NCBI GenBank assembly: GCA_017936885.1
Contig: JAGBEO010000006.1
Location: 62,001-126,000 of the forward strand
Source: Lachnospiraceae bacterium
Lineage (GTDB): Bacteria > Bacillota > Clostridia > Lachnospirales > Lachnospiraceae
Direction: 5' to 3'
Length of the DNA stretch: 64,000 nucleotides
Made by a program: the position numbers and the translations under genes. Below are positions 46,514 through 54,881 of this stretch, one piece after another (the stretch's first letter is position 1; every line of letters begins with the position of its first letter). Under the pieces are notes generated by a model. That model ran no database searches and was not told the origin of the DNA. It worked only from the letters and a program-made list of their open reading frames with translations.

Positions 46514-48214
46514 TTATGGCATATATTTTCTGGCAGCATGAACGGAGAAATTAAAGTTCCGTACATGCATGTCTTCTGACAAATGCTGCATATCCAGATA
46601 ATAGCTTCGTATCCAGGAAATACATTGGTATTCGTCATTTTCGAGTAGATACTGTTCCTTCAAATCATCCCATTTCATTGTAAAGATATCATTAGAAGTT
46701 AAGCCGGGAATCTGTGATAAATAAGGATTCGTTTTTTCATTTAACAAAACAGGTGCGGCATCGGAAGACAAGGTAGACAGATAATGTCTGCTGTCGAATA
46801 CATCATAGTCATCCAGATATTCCAAATGTGCCGGATTTAAATTATATCTGGCAATCCAGTAGTCCGGATGCGCAAAGGACAGGCAGATATAAAATACCGT
46901 GACAATCACCATACCGTAGGTAAACAACGGAAATCTTTTTTGATAGATAAAAATGGTAACGCCTGCCATAAGAAAGAAAATAACTGTCAGGGACCACAGC
47001 ACAAAGATTCTTAAAAAGGTTAAATTATATCGGTTAATATACATGATCATACGAAGTGCGCTGGATAAAATCATGATATAAGTACAGCTGCTTATTAACG
47101 TAAGAATCATTTTAAGCACCATATTTTCCCGGAAAAGATATAGACAGATCAGCACCAGCAGCAAGTTCAGAATACATACGGCAAGTAATTGGAAAAATCC
47201 TTCTCTGGCATAACCGGAATAAGTATATCCTTTCGGGAGCCGCATATTACCGATGAACAGATACATGATCTGGATCACACTGAACATCAGGTATACCACG
47301 GAAAGTGCTGCTGTCACGATAATGGCAATGACCGGTTCCAGTTTTCTTTGATCTGTTACTTCTTCCTGCACATTTTTCATGCATAAAGCCGCGTAAATCG
47401 CATAGGAACAGAAGAAAACGGCTACGATGAGAAAGAATATTTCAAAAATAGTCATGAAATTAAAGCAAGTAAATATTCTGTCAAGCATCTTGGCAAAAAC
47501 AATATCGGCACTGGACAGCAGCGCAGTGATAATAAAAAGCAGAGGAAGTGCGATTGCAATACCGGTCAGAACAGGCAGAAAATAGCTTTTTTTACCTGTT
47601 TTCACCTGTTTTTGGGCATCAAAATAAGAGATCATGTCGCTAAAGGGGCGGAAAATGCAGGCAAAACAAGCGCCAATCGTCTGAAAAAGGGCAGCAAAGT
47701 ATTTAGGGAGATTCCACTCCTTATCATTGTATATTGTATGCAATATTAAGATAAAAGAAAGCAGAAAAATGCCGCACTTATTCATAAATAACAGTTGTTG
47801 AGAGGTAGTAAGGCAGTTGGAAATGCCCAATAATACCAAGCTAATAATGTAAAAAATGCTGTCTTTTTTGTAAGGAACCCCTAACTTTTGTATAGAGAAG
47901 AAGAAATAGCAAAGGGTTCCGATGACGAAAAAAGGGTAAGTAATGCCGGAACTATTACGGTACAGGCAGAAAGTATAGAAAACCGCATAGAGCAGACTGC
48001 CGATACTGAAGAAGGAAAAATGCTTCTTTAAGTTTTTGGTGAAAATAGTGTCGGAATTTCTTTTAACTGCTATTACAGGCTGCCCGGGATAGGACATATT
48101 TTGATTCAAATAAGGGCTATTTGAGCAGGTGTTGCTTGAATATTGATTGTTTGGATAATTGCAGTCTGATGGCTGGTTATTTGGATAAATATTGTTGGTA
48201 TTTGTTTGTTCCAT
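46514..48214 (-). CDS. DUF4173 multi-pass membrane protein
   Basis: 566 residues. An Asn/Tyr/Pro-rich N-terminal tail of about 50 residues (NNIYPNNQPSDCNYPNNQYS) precedes about 12 membrane segments, and a soluble C-terminal ~120 residues ends it. The family, recalled as DUF4173/DUF4153, has no established role. It is the last gene of a DUF2975-XRE-DUF4173 set, 14 bp after the XRE gene, with AAAGGAG at the start. Confidence 0.75.
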   Translation of the reverse strand: MEQTNTNNIYPNNQPSDCNYPNNQYSSNTCSNSPYLNQNMSYPGQPVIAVKRNSDTIFTKNLKKHFSFFSIGSLLYAVFYTFCLYRNSSGITYPFFVIGTLCYFFFSIQKLGVPYKKDSIFYIISLVLLGISNCLTTSQQLLFMNKCGIFLLSFILILHTIYNDKEWNLPKYFAALFQTIGACFACIFRPFSDMISYFDAQKQVKTGKKSYFLPVLTGIAIALPLLFIITALLSSADIVFAKMLDRIFTCFNFMTIFEIFFLIVAVFFCSYAIYAALCMKNVQEEVTDQRKLEPVIAIIVTAALSVVYLMFSVIQIMYLFIGNMRLPKGYTYSGYAREGFFQLLAVCILNLLLVLICLYLFRENMVLKMILTLISSCTYIMILSSALRMIMYINRYNLTFLRIFVLWSLTVIFFLMAGVTIFIYQKRFPLFTYGMVIVTVFYICLSFAHPDYWIARYNLNPAHLEYLDDYDVFDSRHYLSTLSSDAAPVLLNEKTNPYLSQIPGLTSNDIFTMKWDDLKEQYLLENDEYQCISWIRSYYLDMQHLSEDMHVRNFNFSVHAARKYMP

Positions 48215-48228
48215 AGTTGACTCCTTTC

Positions 48229-48462
48229 TTATTCCTGTTCGGATTCGGGGTTTTCTTCGTCTTCTACATATTGCAGAATATCTCCCGGCTGGCAGTTTAG
48301 CGCTTTGCAGATTTCATTTAAGGTAGAGAGACGGATTGCTTTTGCTTTGTTATTTTTTAAGATGGACAGATTCGCAAGAGTAATGTCAATTTCGCCTGCC
48401 AGTTCGGTCAGTCCTTTTTTGCGCATCGCCATCATGACGTCCAGATTGATAATGATAGCCAT
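48229..48462 (-). CDS. Small XRE-type regulator (YozG-like)
   Basis: 77 residues: INLDVMMAMRKKGLTELAGEIDITLANLSILKNNKAKAIRLSTLNEICKALNCQPGDILQYVEDEE. This is a complete Cro/CI helix-turn-helix with little else, like YozG. It lies between the DUF2975 and DUF4173 membrane protein genes and probably regulates the set. Confidence 0.9.
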   Translation of the reverse strand: MAIIINLDVMMAMRKKGLTELAGEIDITLANLSILKNNKAKAIRLSTLNEICKALNCQPGDILQYVEDEENPESEQE

Positions 48463-48577
48463 AGGGTATCTCCTTTATATTTCTTTATGTTTTGTAATGC
48501 AATTTGTTTGTGATAGACCGCTTTGAACCATAAACAGGTTAAAAAACGGTATTTTCTGTAAAATATATATTGTTCGT

Positions 48578-49024
48578 TTATATAGTCAAGTCATTTTCCA
48601 GCTTATAAGTGACTGCCTTGTCAAAGACACGGGCAAGAACTTTGCTGAATAATCCGGCTATTACAAATACCAGAATGATAACAAGCACTGCCGGGGTCAG
48701 ATATATGAATAAACGGCATGCAGTGATCACGGCAATAAAGAAGCTGTAAGTGCTCATGTGATCTAAACTTATAACATTTTCCCTGATAAAACAGTCATCA
48801 TTCAGTACGGAGCGGAACATCTTGCGAAGCTCCCGCAGAATCAGTACGGCAAAAATGCCGGACAGGAAGAAAATCACACAAAGAGAATAATAATTTTCTG
48901 CAAAATATGTATTGTAATGACCGTAGAATTTGATGCTGAATGGAAGCGTTACAATTACGACAATTCCCATATAGAACATGAAGTCTAATAAATATTTGGT
49001 GAATAGGATCAGTTTGTCTTTCAT
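48578..49024 (-). CDS. DUF2975 membrane protein
   Basis: 148 residues with four membrane helices (YLLDFMFYMGIVVIVTLPFSI, YSLCVIFFLSGIFAVLILREL, FFIAVITACRLFIYL, AVLVIILVFVIAGLFSKVL). DUF2975 genes are typically paired with a YozG-type XRE gene, as here. Function unknown. The IS30 element sits just upstream and may separate it from its promoter. Confidence 0.85.
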   Translation of the reverse strand: MKDKLILFTKYLLDFMFYMGIVVIVTLPFSIKFYGHYNTYFAENYYSLCVIFFLSGIFAVLILRELRKMFRSVLNDDCFIRENVISLDHMSTYSFFIAVITACRLFIYLTPAVLVIILVFVIAGLFSKVLARVFDKAVTYKLENDLTI

Positions 49025-49054
49025 AAGATAGTTCCTTTCTGGTATTTATGTATA

Positions 49055-49068
49055 GTGTTTAAGCATAC
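49055..49068 (+). repeat. Direct repeat flanking the IS30 element, left
   Basis: GTGTTTAAGCATAC, identical to 50817-50830. Reads as a 14-bp target duplication around an imperfect TTAA-centred palindrome. Confidence 0.75.
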
Positions 49069-50816
49069 CTAAATTGTAATCCGAAAATCCATACCTGATT
49101 ATTCAGATGTGTGCAAAGTTAACAAAAATTATATATTGATAAATCCCTATGGATTTTCTCTTACAAAGAAGACTGACTGATGATCGGTCTTCTTTTATGT
49201 TATTCTTAGAACACTGGCGGCATGAAAGGAGCAGCTATGTCTAAGTTTTTAACCTATGATGAACGTCTTGAAATACAAAAAGGACTCAAAGAACAGTTAT
49301 CATTTGGTCAGATTGCTAAATCGATCAATAAAGATAGAACAACTGTCGCAAAAGAAATCAAAAAGTATTCCTTTGAACAGAAAACAGGATATTCCAATTA
49401 TCCATACAATGCCTGTAAACACCGCAGGACCTGCATGAAGAAAAACATCTGTCCCCTCGGATGTACAAAGCAGTCTAAATATAAATGCAGTCTTTGTACC
49501 ATGTGTAATGGCATCTGTGATGATTTTACAGAGGAAATCTGCACCACCAGATTAAAGCCGCCTTATGTCTGCAATGGATGTGGGCAGCTTGGCAAATGTA
49601 CCCTGAAAAAGATGTTTTACAATGCAGAAGAAGCACATTTACGCTGTCAGGAACATATTTCAGACTGCAGGAGTGGTATTCTTTCCAATGAACTTGAACT
49701 GGAAAGGATCAATGCACTGATTACACCGCTTGTCAGAAACGGGCAGTCCATTCATCAGATCTATGAAAGCAACCGGGATGTCCTTATGTGCAGCGAAAAA
49801 ACACTTTATAACTACATTGATGCCTGCCTTTTTGATGTAAGGAATATCGATCTGCCCCGGAAGGTAAAATACCGTCCGCGCTATAAAAAGCCGGAATTCA
49901 AGGTGGACAGGGCATGCCGGAATGGAAGAACCTATAAGGATTTTCAGCTCTTTATGAATGAACATCCGGATGCACATATCGTCCAGATGGATTCTGTCAT
50001 CGGAACACAAGGTGGTAAAGTACTGCTTACCATCCACTTTGTAGACACAAGCCTTATGCTGGCATTTATCCGTGAAGCAAACACTTCCCGTTCTGTCACC
50101 GACATATGGGATACGATTTTTCGGGCAGTGGGAAGGGAAACTTTCGAAAAACTGTTTCCGGTAATCCTTACTGATAACGGCAGCGAGTTCTCTAATCCTA
50201 AAGCAATCGAGTTTGGACCTGATGAAAAAGCAAGGCGCAGGACAAATATTTTTTATTGTGATCCAGGCAGTCCCTATCAAAAAGGCGCCATTGAAGTAAA
50301 CCATGAGCTGATCAGAAGGATTGTCCCTAAAGGGAAGTCCTTTGATGGGTTTACGCAGGAAGATATATTCCTGATGATGGATCACATTAACTCGTACAAA
50401 AGGAAAAAGCTGAACCACCGTAGCCCATACGAAGCGTTCAGCTTTTACTATGGAGAAGACATACTGAACAGGCTGGGATGCAGACCGGTAGCCGCCGAAA
50501 ATATCATCCTGAAGCCCCGTCTTCTCAAAAAGTAACCCATAAACCATCACATGAAAGCCGCCAGAGAATAAGTGTCCCAGCGGTGTGGAATCTCCAGTTA
50601 CAAAAAAGCTGAGCGGGATTCGATGCCTGTTTGCCATGTGAAAGTTTATACTGTAACGCTATTATATCATATCTGTAAATATAGTAAATCCCGGGAAAGT
50701 TGCTTACAAAACGGGATTTTTATATACAAAATGGGAAAGTTGTTTACAAAAAGAGATTTTCATTTATAAAATGGGAAACTTGAAGTACAAATGGGAATCT
50801 CGGATTGCAATTCATC
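49069..50816 (+). mobile_element. IS30-family insertion sequence, complete
   Basis: About 1.75 kb between 14-bp direct repeats. The ends are imperfect inverted repeats: AATTGTAATCCGAAAATCC on the left and, reversed, AATTGCAATCCGAGATTCC on the right. It holds one transposase gene. The right 250 bp carries several GGGAAAGTTG/TTACAAAA repeats, and the left end has related ATCCCT..TTACAAAG; these are likely transposase-binding subterminal repeats. A hairpin with T-run near 49167-49198 shields the transposase from outside transcription. Confidence 0.85.
49237..50535 (+). CDS. IS30-family transposase
   Basis: 432 residues from ATG 49237 (AAAGGAG upstream). The N-terminal helix-turn-helix is YDERLEIQKGLKEQLSFGQIAKSINKDRTTVAKEIKKY. 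A Cys-rich zinc-like region follows (CKHRRTCMKKNICPLGC). The DDE catalytic domain has D in VQMDSVIGTQGGK, D in ILTDNGSEFSNP, and E in GAIEVNHELIRRIVPKGKSF. It appears intact and full length. Confidence 0.95.
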   Translation: MSKFLTYDERLEIQKGLKEQLSFGQIAKSINKDRTTVAKEIKKYSFEQKTGYSNYPYNACKHRRTCMKKNICPLGCTKQSKYKCSLCTMCNGICDDFTEEICTTRLKPPYVCNGCGQLGKCTLKKMFYNAEEAHLRCQEHISDCRSGILSNELELERINALITPLVRNGQSIHQIYESNRDVLMCSEKTLYNYIDACLFDVRNIDLPRKVKYRPRYKKPEFKVDRACRNGRTYKDFQLFMNEHPDAHIVQMDSVIGTQGGKVLLTIHFVDTSLMLAFIREANTSRSVTDIWDTIFRAVGRETFEKLFPVILTDNGSEFSNPKAIEFGPDEKARRRTNIFYCDPGSPYQKGAIEVNHELIRRIVPKGKSFDGFTQEDIFLMMDHINSYKRKKLNHRSPYEAFSFYYGEDILNRLGCRPVAAENIILKPRLLKK

Positions 50817-50830
50817 GTGTTTAAGCATAC
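50817..50830 (+). repeat. Direct repeat flanking the IS30 element, right
   Basis: GTGTTTAAGCATAC, second copy. 50831-51090 beyond it shows no gene or clear signal. Confidence 0.75.
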
Positions 50831-51090
50831 AATAACACCGTGAGGAATGAATGTCAATAATAATTTATCGAATTTCAATAAATTATTATTTTTTGGCGAT
50901 AATGTGAGAGGGGATATGGGGAGATGTAGATTGTTGTTTATGAAAAGTAATACAAGAAGTTTATTTGTGAGGGAATTACAAATATTGTAATACACAATTT
51001 TATAAGTTATGTTTTAAAATGGGAGGGGAATTCAATCGAGAATAAATATAAAGATTGAATATACTAAATAACGATAATTACAAAACTGTA

Positions 51091-51119
51091 TTGAAAATAT
51101 GAAATAGAAATGTTACTAT
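51091..51119 (+). promoter_or_regulatory. Promoter of the small toxin-like gene (RNA I)
   Basis: TTGAAA (51091-51096), 17-bp spacer, TACTAT (51114-51119). The start would fall about 51126, exactly at GAGTGGTATCC, the repeat that the antisense RNA also begins with. Confidence 0.7.
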
Positions 51120-51125
51120 GTATAT

Positions 51126-51159
51126 GAGTGGTATCCAAAACGGGTAAGCGGTTCACCTT
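51126..51159 (+). repeat. Shared 5' repeat, sense copy
   Basis: GAGTGGTATCC (51126-51136) and GGTTCACCTT (51150-51159). The minus strand from 51436 reads GAGTGATATCC and GGTTCACCTT, so both convergent RNAs carry the same repeats, like DRa/DRb of the enterococcal par locus. Confidence 0.75.
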
Positions 51160-51179
51160 TCGCCAGATATACATCTGAG

Positions 51180-51199
51180 AACTTCCATTAAAGGAGGTT
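51180..51199 (+). promoter_or_regulatory. Hairpin sequestering the toxin ribosome site
   Basis: AACTTCC pairs with GGAGGTT (one G-U) around ATTAAA, burying the AAAGGAGG ribosome site just before the ATG. Inhibitory leader hairpins are usual in type I toxin mRNAs. Confidence 0.6.
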
Positions 51200-51205
51200 T
51201 TGTCT

Positions 51206-51373
51206 ATGGAAAATCTACGAAAGGGTACTTCGGTACATATGATATTCGATACGATTGTGGGTATTGTCGGTATAACTGTAACGATCATCAGTATTTTGGT
51301 GACTTGTATCAGCTTATGGCAGAACCACAAAAATAGAGAAAATCAAAACAGCAACCGCCCGAACCAAAGGTAA
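51206..51373 (+). CDS. Small single-pass membrane peptide, probable type I toxin
   Basis: 55 residues, MENLRKGTSVHMIFDTIVGI onward. A basic/polar start, one hydrophobic helix of about 24 residues (FDTIVGIVGITVTIISILVTCISLW) and a polar, basic Asn/Arg-rich tail (QNHKNRENQNSNRPNQR). Strong AAAGGAGG eight bases before the start. The sequence itself is not recognised, but size, layout and genetic context match membrane toxins of the Fst/TxpA/holin-like type I class. An antisense RNA promoter faces it across a shared terminator. Function as a toxin is inferred. Confidence 0.75.
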   Translation: MENLRKGTSVHMIFDTIVGIVGITVTIISILVTCISLWQNHKNRENQNSNRPNQR

Positions 51374-51385
51374 AGTTGCTGTTTT
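51345..51385. terminator. Bidirectional terminator shared by RNA I and RNA II
   Basis: AAAACAGCAAC (51345-51355) pairs perfectly with GTTGCTGTTTT (51375-51385), with T-rich tracts on both strands. It overlaps the last codons of the toxin gene. Confidence 0.75.
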
Positions 51386-51404
51386 AATTATGTAACTATT
51401 AACT

Positions 51405-51436
51405 AAGGTGAACCGTTTGCTTTACGGATATCACTC
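51405..51436 (-). repeat. Shared 5' repeat, antisense copy
   Basis: GGTTCACCTT (51405-51414 reversed) and GAGTGATATCC (51426-51436 reversed), matching the sense leader in order and spacing (12 versus 13 nt apart). Confidence 0.75.
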
Positions 51437-51440
51437 TTTT

Positions 51441-51469
51441 TTTATATCATACATTTATCATCTTGTCAA
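51441..51469 (-). promoter_or_regulatory. Promoter of the antisense RNA
   Basis: On the minus strand perfect TTGACA (51469-51464), 17-bp spacer, TATAAA (51446-51441). Stronger than the sense promoter, as expected for an antitoxin RNA. Confidence 0.75.
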
Positions 51470-51760
51470 ATAATTTTAATCGAATTTTTATATTTACTAT
51501 ATTCTTTACTTTTATTTTTTCACAAATACGTATTTTAGGATCATTTAAGCAACATTTATGGTAATTTAAGAAAATAGTATTTGATTTTTATACCTATGAT
51601 AGGTAAGCTAAATATAAAGAAATATATTATTCTTAATCAGATATTTGATTTGCGGTTTACAAGAGTATGTCTATCGATAAATTCAGTGATAAATCGCTTT
51701 GGGACGAATCATTAAAATTAAACTCAAACTCAGACTCAAGTGAAAGGCATGGATACTGCC

Positions 51761-52120
51761 ATGGAAAATGTTACATTATCTAAGAAAGCACCCTCAAAAG
51801 CAGTAAATCAAAAAGATATAAATAACATAGAAACCAACATCGTCAGCAGCAAAGACAGTAAACCAAAAGAGATCAGCGCTGACATCAATATGCTAATTTC
51901 CGGCATGATTCAAAAGGACGGGAAATCTTTTGCACGAGTATCTTTTATGCGTGGTCAAAGCTGGGCGGAAGGTATAGTACCGGATGGAAAAGTTGAAAAG
52001 TCAGAAGGATTTAGTGAAGAAGAACTTGCACAACTAACAGAATATCTGGTTCAGCAAAAAGATATGATTTTAGAACAGGCGAAAAGTGTAAATCCATTAA
52101 AAAATATGTTTGGAATATAA
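51761..52120 (+). CDS. Hypothetical protein, 119 residues
   Basis: Not recognised. Start uncertain among GTG 51740, ATG 51749 and ATG 51761; the last has AAAGG 13 bases upstream. The N-terminal half is Lys/Ser/Asn-rich and probably disordered. The C-terminal half looks folded (INMLISGMIQKDGKSFARVSFMRGQSWAEGIVPDG, then a helix EEELAQLTEYLVQQKDMILEQA). No membrane segment, no cysteine. It sits between the toxin-like locus and mgtC. Confidence 0.6.
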   Translation: MENVTLSKKAPSKAVNQKDINNIETNIVSSKDSKPKEISADINMLISGMIQKDGKSFARVSFMRGQSWAEGIVPDGKVEKSEGFSEEELAQLTEYLVQQKDMILEQAKSVNPLKNMFGI

Positions 52121-52234
52121 ATTCTGTAAATCAGAGTAATAACTAAGATTTTTTAATATATACAGTTCTTTGATATACAGTCATTTAAGGTTGCAGATTA
52201 TATTCATAAATTGAGGAAAGGTATAGGAATTGAT

Positions 52235-52915
52235 ATGATCTTTGGTAATTATGCGGATTGGACAGTGCAGAATATTATTGTCAGGATTCTGGTAGCTACT
52301 GTACTTGGCGGAATTATCGGATTAGACCGCGGTATGAAGCATCGCGGTGCAGGAACGAAGACGATCACGGTTGTTTGTCTTGGTGCCACGTTAGTCATGC
52401 TGACGGAACAATATGTTCAAGTGAATTTTCCGGGGCTTGCGGACATGGACCGCCTTGCCGCGCAGGTGATCAGCGGTGTGGGATTTATTGGCGTGGGCAC
52501 CATTATTATTTCCAATCACCGGGTAAGAGGATTGACCACGGCAGCAACTCTGTGGGCGAGCGCAAGTGTGGGACTTGCCGTAGGAATCGGCTTTATCGAT
52601 GGCGGTGTACTGATCACGGCAATGATGTTGATTGCCCTTCATGTGCTGCCTTTTGTAGAGCGTTTCGCCACCAGATATTCCCACTATTGCAGTGTATTTA
52701 TTGATTTGGAAAAAAGGCAGTACCTGCATGAAATCCTACAGAATCTAAAGGAAGCGGGGATTAGTATTGATTCCATGGAAATGAGCAAACCTACAATTAA
52801 GGATGACGGCATTGCTGTGCAGCTTGTACTTCATGCTAAAAGAGCTATTCAAAATGCAGAAGTCTATGAAATTATTATGAAATCGGACAAGGTCTTGTCA
52901 GTAGATTTTCTATAA
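52235..52915 (+). CDS. MgtC/SapB-family membrane protein
   Basis: 226 residues from ATG 52235 (AGGA six bases upstream). The conserved membrane core has RILVATVLGGIIGLDRGMKHRGAGTKT, with the family's arginine and GAGTRT-like motif, then QVISGVGFIGVGTIII and GLTTAATLWASASVGLAVGIG. About five helices are followed by an ACT-like soluble domain of about 75 residues. MgtC-type proteins affect Mg2+ or phosphate homeostasis; exact role here is unknown. Confidence 0.93.
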   Translation: MIFGNYADWTVQNIIVRILVATVLGGIIGLDRGMKHRGAGTKTITVVCLGATLVMLTEQYVQVNFPGLADMDRLAAQVISGVGFIGVGTIIISNHRVRGLTTAATLWASASVGLAVGIGFIDGGVLITAMMLIALHVLPFVERFATRYSHYCSVFIDLEKRQYLHEILQNLKEAGISIDSMEMSKPTIKDDGIAVQLVLHAKRAIQNAEVYEIIMKSDKVLSVDFL

Positions 52916-52922
52916 AAAATTG

Positions 52923-52951
52923 AGGGGATCATAGTTGCTTATGAATCCCCT
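52923..52951. terminator. Terminator between mgtC and xth
   Basis: AGGGGAT (52923-52929) pairs with ATCCCCT (52945-52951), with A/T-rich tracts on both sides, between converging genes. Confidence 0.6.
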
Positions 52952-53702
52952 ATTTTATTAATAACCCGATAGGACAATGATCTGAACCCATCACGTCCGT
53001 ATAAATCAAGGCATCTTCCAGTCTGTCCTTCAGACATTCGGACACAAGGAAATAGTCAATACGCCACCCGGCATTCTTGGCTCTGGCGCTGAACCGATAG
53101 GACCACCAGGAGTAGACACCTTCCAAGTCGGGATAAAAGTAACGGAAAGTATCTATGAATCCGGCTTCCGTCAAAGCTGTAAATTTTGCCCGCTCTTCAT
53201 CCGTAAATCCCGCATTCATATGGTTCGTTTTGGGATTCTTTAAATCAATCTCTTTGTGCGCTACATTTAAGTCGCCGCAGAAGATAACAGGCTTGATTTC
53301 TTCCAGCTTTTTCAGATAGGCAAGGAAATCTTCTTCCCACTTCATACGATAATCTAATCTTGCCAACTCATTTTGGGAATTGGGCGTATAGACCGTGATA
53401 AAGTAATAATCCGGGTATTCTAACGTAATGACTCGTCCTTCATGGTCATGCTCTTCTATGCCGATGCCGTAAGATACATTGACCGGTTCTCTTTTCGTGA
53501 AAACAGCAGTACCGGAATATCCTTTTTTCTCGGCATAATTCCAGTATTGATAATAGCCGGGCAGATCCAGATTGATCTGTCCTTCCTGCAGCTTAGTTTC
53601 CTGCACACAGAAGATATCCGCATCTTCCTGTTTGAAATATTCCAAAAATCCTTTGCCTACACAGGCTCTCAATCCGTTTACATTCCAAGAGATCAGTTTC
53701 AT
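52950..53702 (-). CDS. xth: Exodeoxyribonuclease III (AP endonuclease)
   Basis: 250 residues from ATG 53702, which has GAGGA upstream; earlier in-frame codons give an unlikely N-terminus. Motifs: [39 protein letters not shown] and the end GSDHCPIGL. The family cuts at abasic sites and removes 3' blocks. It ends in the terminator shared with mgtC. Confidence 0.96.
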   Translation of the reverse strand: MKLISWNVNGLRACVGKGFLEYFKQEDADIFCVQETKLQEGQINLDLPGYYQYWNYAEKKGYSGTAVFTKREPVNVSYGIGIEEHDHEGRVITLEYPDYYFITVYTPNSQNELARLDYRMKWEEDFLAYLKKLEEIKPVIFCGDLNVAHKEIDLKNPKTNHMNAGFTDEERAKFTALTEAGFIDTFRYFYPDLEGVYSWWSYRFSARAKNAGWRIDYFLVSECLKDRLEDALIYTDVMGSDHCPIGLLIK

Positions 53703-53801
53703 TGTTTTATCCTCACATTCCTTATTCAAATTCATTCTCATGTTGTTTAAAAAAATCAAAATATGCCCGTACATTAGGCAGCCTGGTCCAACGTTTCACA
53801 T

Positions 53802-54863
53802 CTATACACCATCCGGGTAATATTCCAGAATATATTCTTTCACAATATCTTCCGATAAATCATACATTCCGTCCAGCCGTTCTTCATAGTTTTCCTTCGT
53901 CAGCCGTTCTTTCCCTTTTGCAAGTTTGTCATAGACATAATAGTTGATATCTTTGGAGAAATGAATCATGTCCATATAGTTGTCCAGATTTGTAATGATC
54001 TCTTTATCATCCTGATAAAAATAAATCTCAACATTATCGTATTCCAACAGCGCACCAATTGCCTGCTTCTCATTATAGATTACGGCATCACGGCTGCCGT
54101 CACGATAGGCATTATCCCACCAAAGCATGGAATAAGGGGAAAAGAAAAATTTAAAAGTGGTTTCTGGGTGTGCTTCCACCTGTGAAGTGAGCAGCGCGAT
54201 ATTACCGGCTAATTCCTCAGAGTTTGCGGTTTCCGATTCCATTTCCCGAACAGAGGGCAGGCGGGTATATAAACCTGTTGCCATATCCCGTCCGAAATAT
54301 TTCCACTGCGCCCAGTTATAAGAATCCCCCTCATCATAATTGCCGATAAAAGAGTACGCCAGCATATAAGGAAGTTTTTCCATGAGCACATCTTTATTTA
54401 GTGTATACTGATAATCATTCAGATGATTTGTATCATACAGATACATAGGACAGCCGGTGGAGACATAGGTTGGCTCCGTGCTTGCCGATAAGGAAGAAGG
54501 ATCTATATTATAGAATACATAATCCAATTCATGTTCTTCATAAGCGATATCAAGTAAATAACACAAATCCGCAGTTGCGCCGTAAGAACGGATTGCCTTG
54601 ATGGCAGTACAGCCGAATCCTTCATTAAACCATCCGTTATTATAGTTTTCACAGACAGAGGAACCTACGATAAGCGCATTATAGTCGAAGTTACGAAGTG
54701 TACCCACACATTGATATTCCTTATCGGTGAGCACTGCTTTTAACCCGGGCAGAGGCTTGTGATATTGGTAAAAAGGGTCAAAAATCACCACAACAGCAAT
54801 AACTGCTGCCAGCAGAACCAAAGTCCGTATGAAAAAAGATTTGATAAATTTTTGTTCCGTCAT
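53802..54863 (-). CDS. Membrane-anchored SGNH-like protein, O-acylation partner
   Basis: 353 residues. One N-terminal helix (FFIRTLVLLAAVIAVVVIFDPF) anchors an external domain. A block I-like serine (ALIVGSSVCENYN) and a late Asp-x-x-His (YMDMIHFSKDINYYV) suggest an SGNH/GDSL-type hydrolase or transferase. It lies 18 bp downstream of an MBOAT gene. In AlgI-AlgJ/DltB-DltD-type systems the MBOAT protein moves acyl groups across the membrane and the SGNH partner transfers them to a polymer. The acceptor is not known. Confidence 0.75.
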   Translation of the reverse strand: MTEQKFIKSFFIRTLVLLAAVIAVVVIFDPFYQYHKPLPGLKAVLTDKEYQCVGTLRNFDYNALIVGSSVCENYNNGWFNEGFGCTAIKAIRSYGATADLCYLLDIAYEEHELDYVFYNIDPSSLSASTEPTYVSTGCPMYLYDTNHLNDYQYTLNKDVLMEKLPYMLAYSFIGNYDEGDSYNWAQWKYFGRDMATGLYTRLPSVREMESETANSEELAGNIALLTSQVEAHPETTFKFFFSPYSMLWWDNAYRDGSRDAVIYNEKQAIGALLEYDNVEIYFYQDDKEIITNLDNYMDMIHFSKDINYYVYDKLAKGKERLTKENYEERLDGMYDLSEDIVKEYILEYYPDGV

Positions 54864-54881
54864 AATATACAGCCTTTTAAA

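Larger units (their letters stand above)
51340..51436 (-). ncRNA. Predicted antisense antitoxin RNA (RNA II)
   Basis: Driven by TTGACA-N17-TATAAA on the minus strand, it would start about 51435 and end at the shared hairpin, about 100 nt. It overlaps the 3' end of the toxin mRNA and carries repeats complementary to the toxin mRNA leader. 51444-51739 beyond the promoter shows nothing else. Confidence 0.65.

Noticed and set aside
49660..50637. 325-codon minus-strand frame across the IS30 transposase
   Set aside because: It is the mirror of the transposase coding strand; the transposase has the complete HTH and DDE motifs and the ribosome site.
50640..50816. Repeats GGGAAAGTTG/TTACAAAA as a possible CRISPR array
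   Set aside because: Units are short, irregular and degenerate with no uniform spacers; they lie at an IS end and fit transposase-binding repeats.
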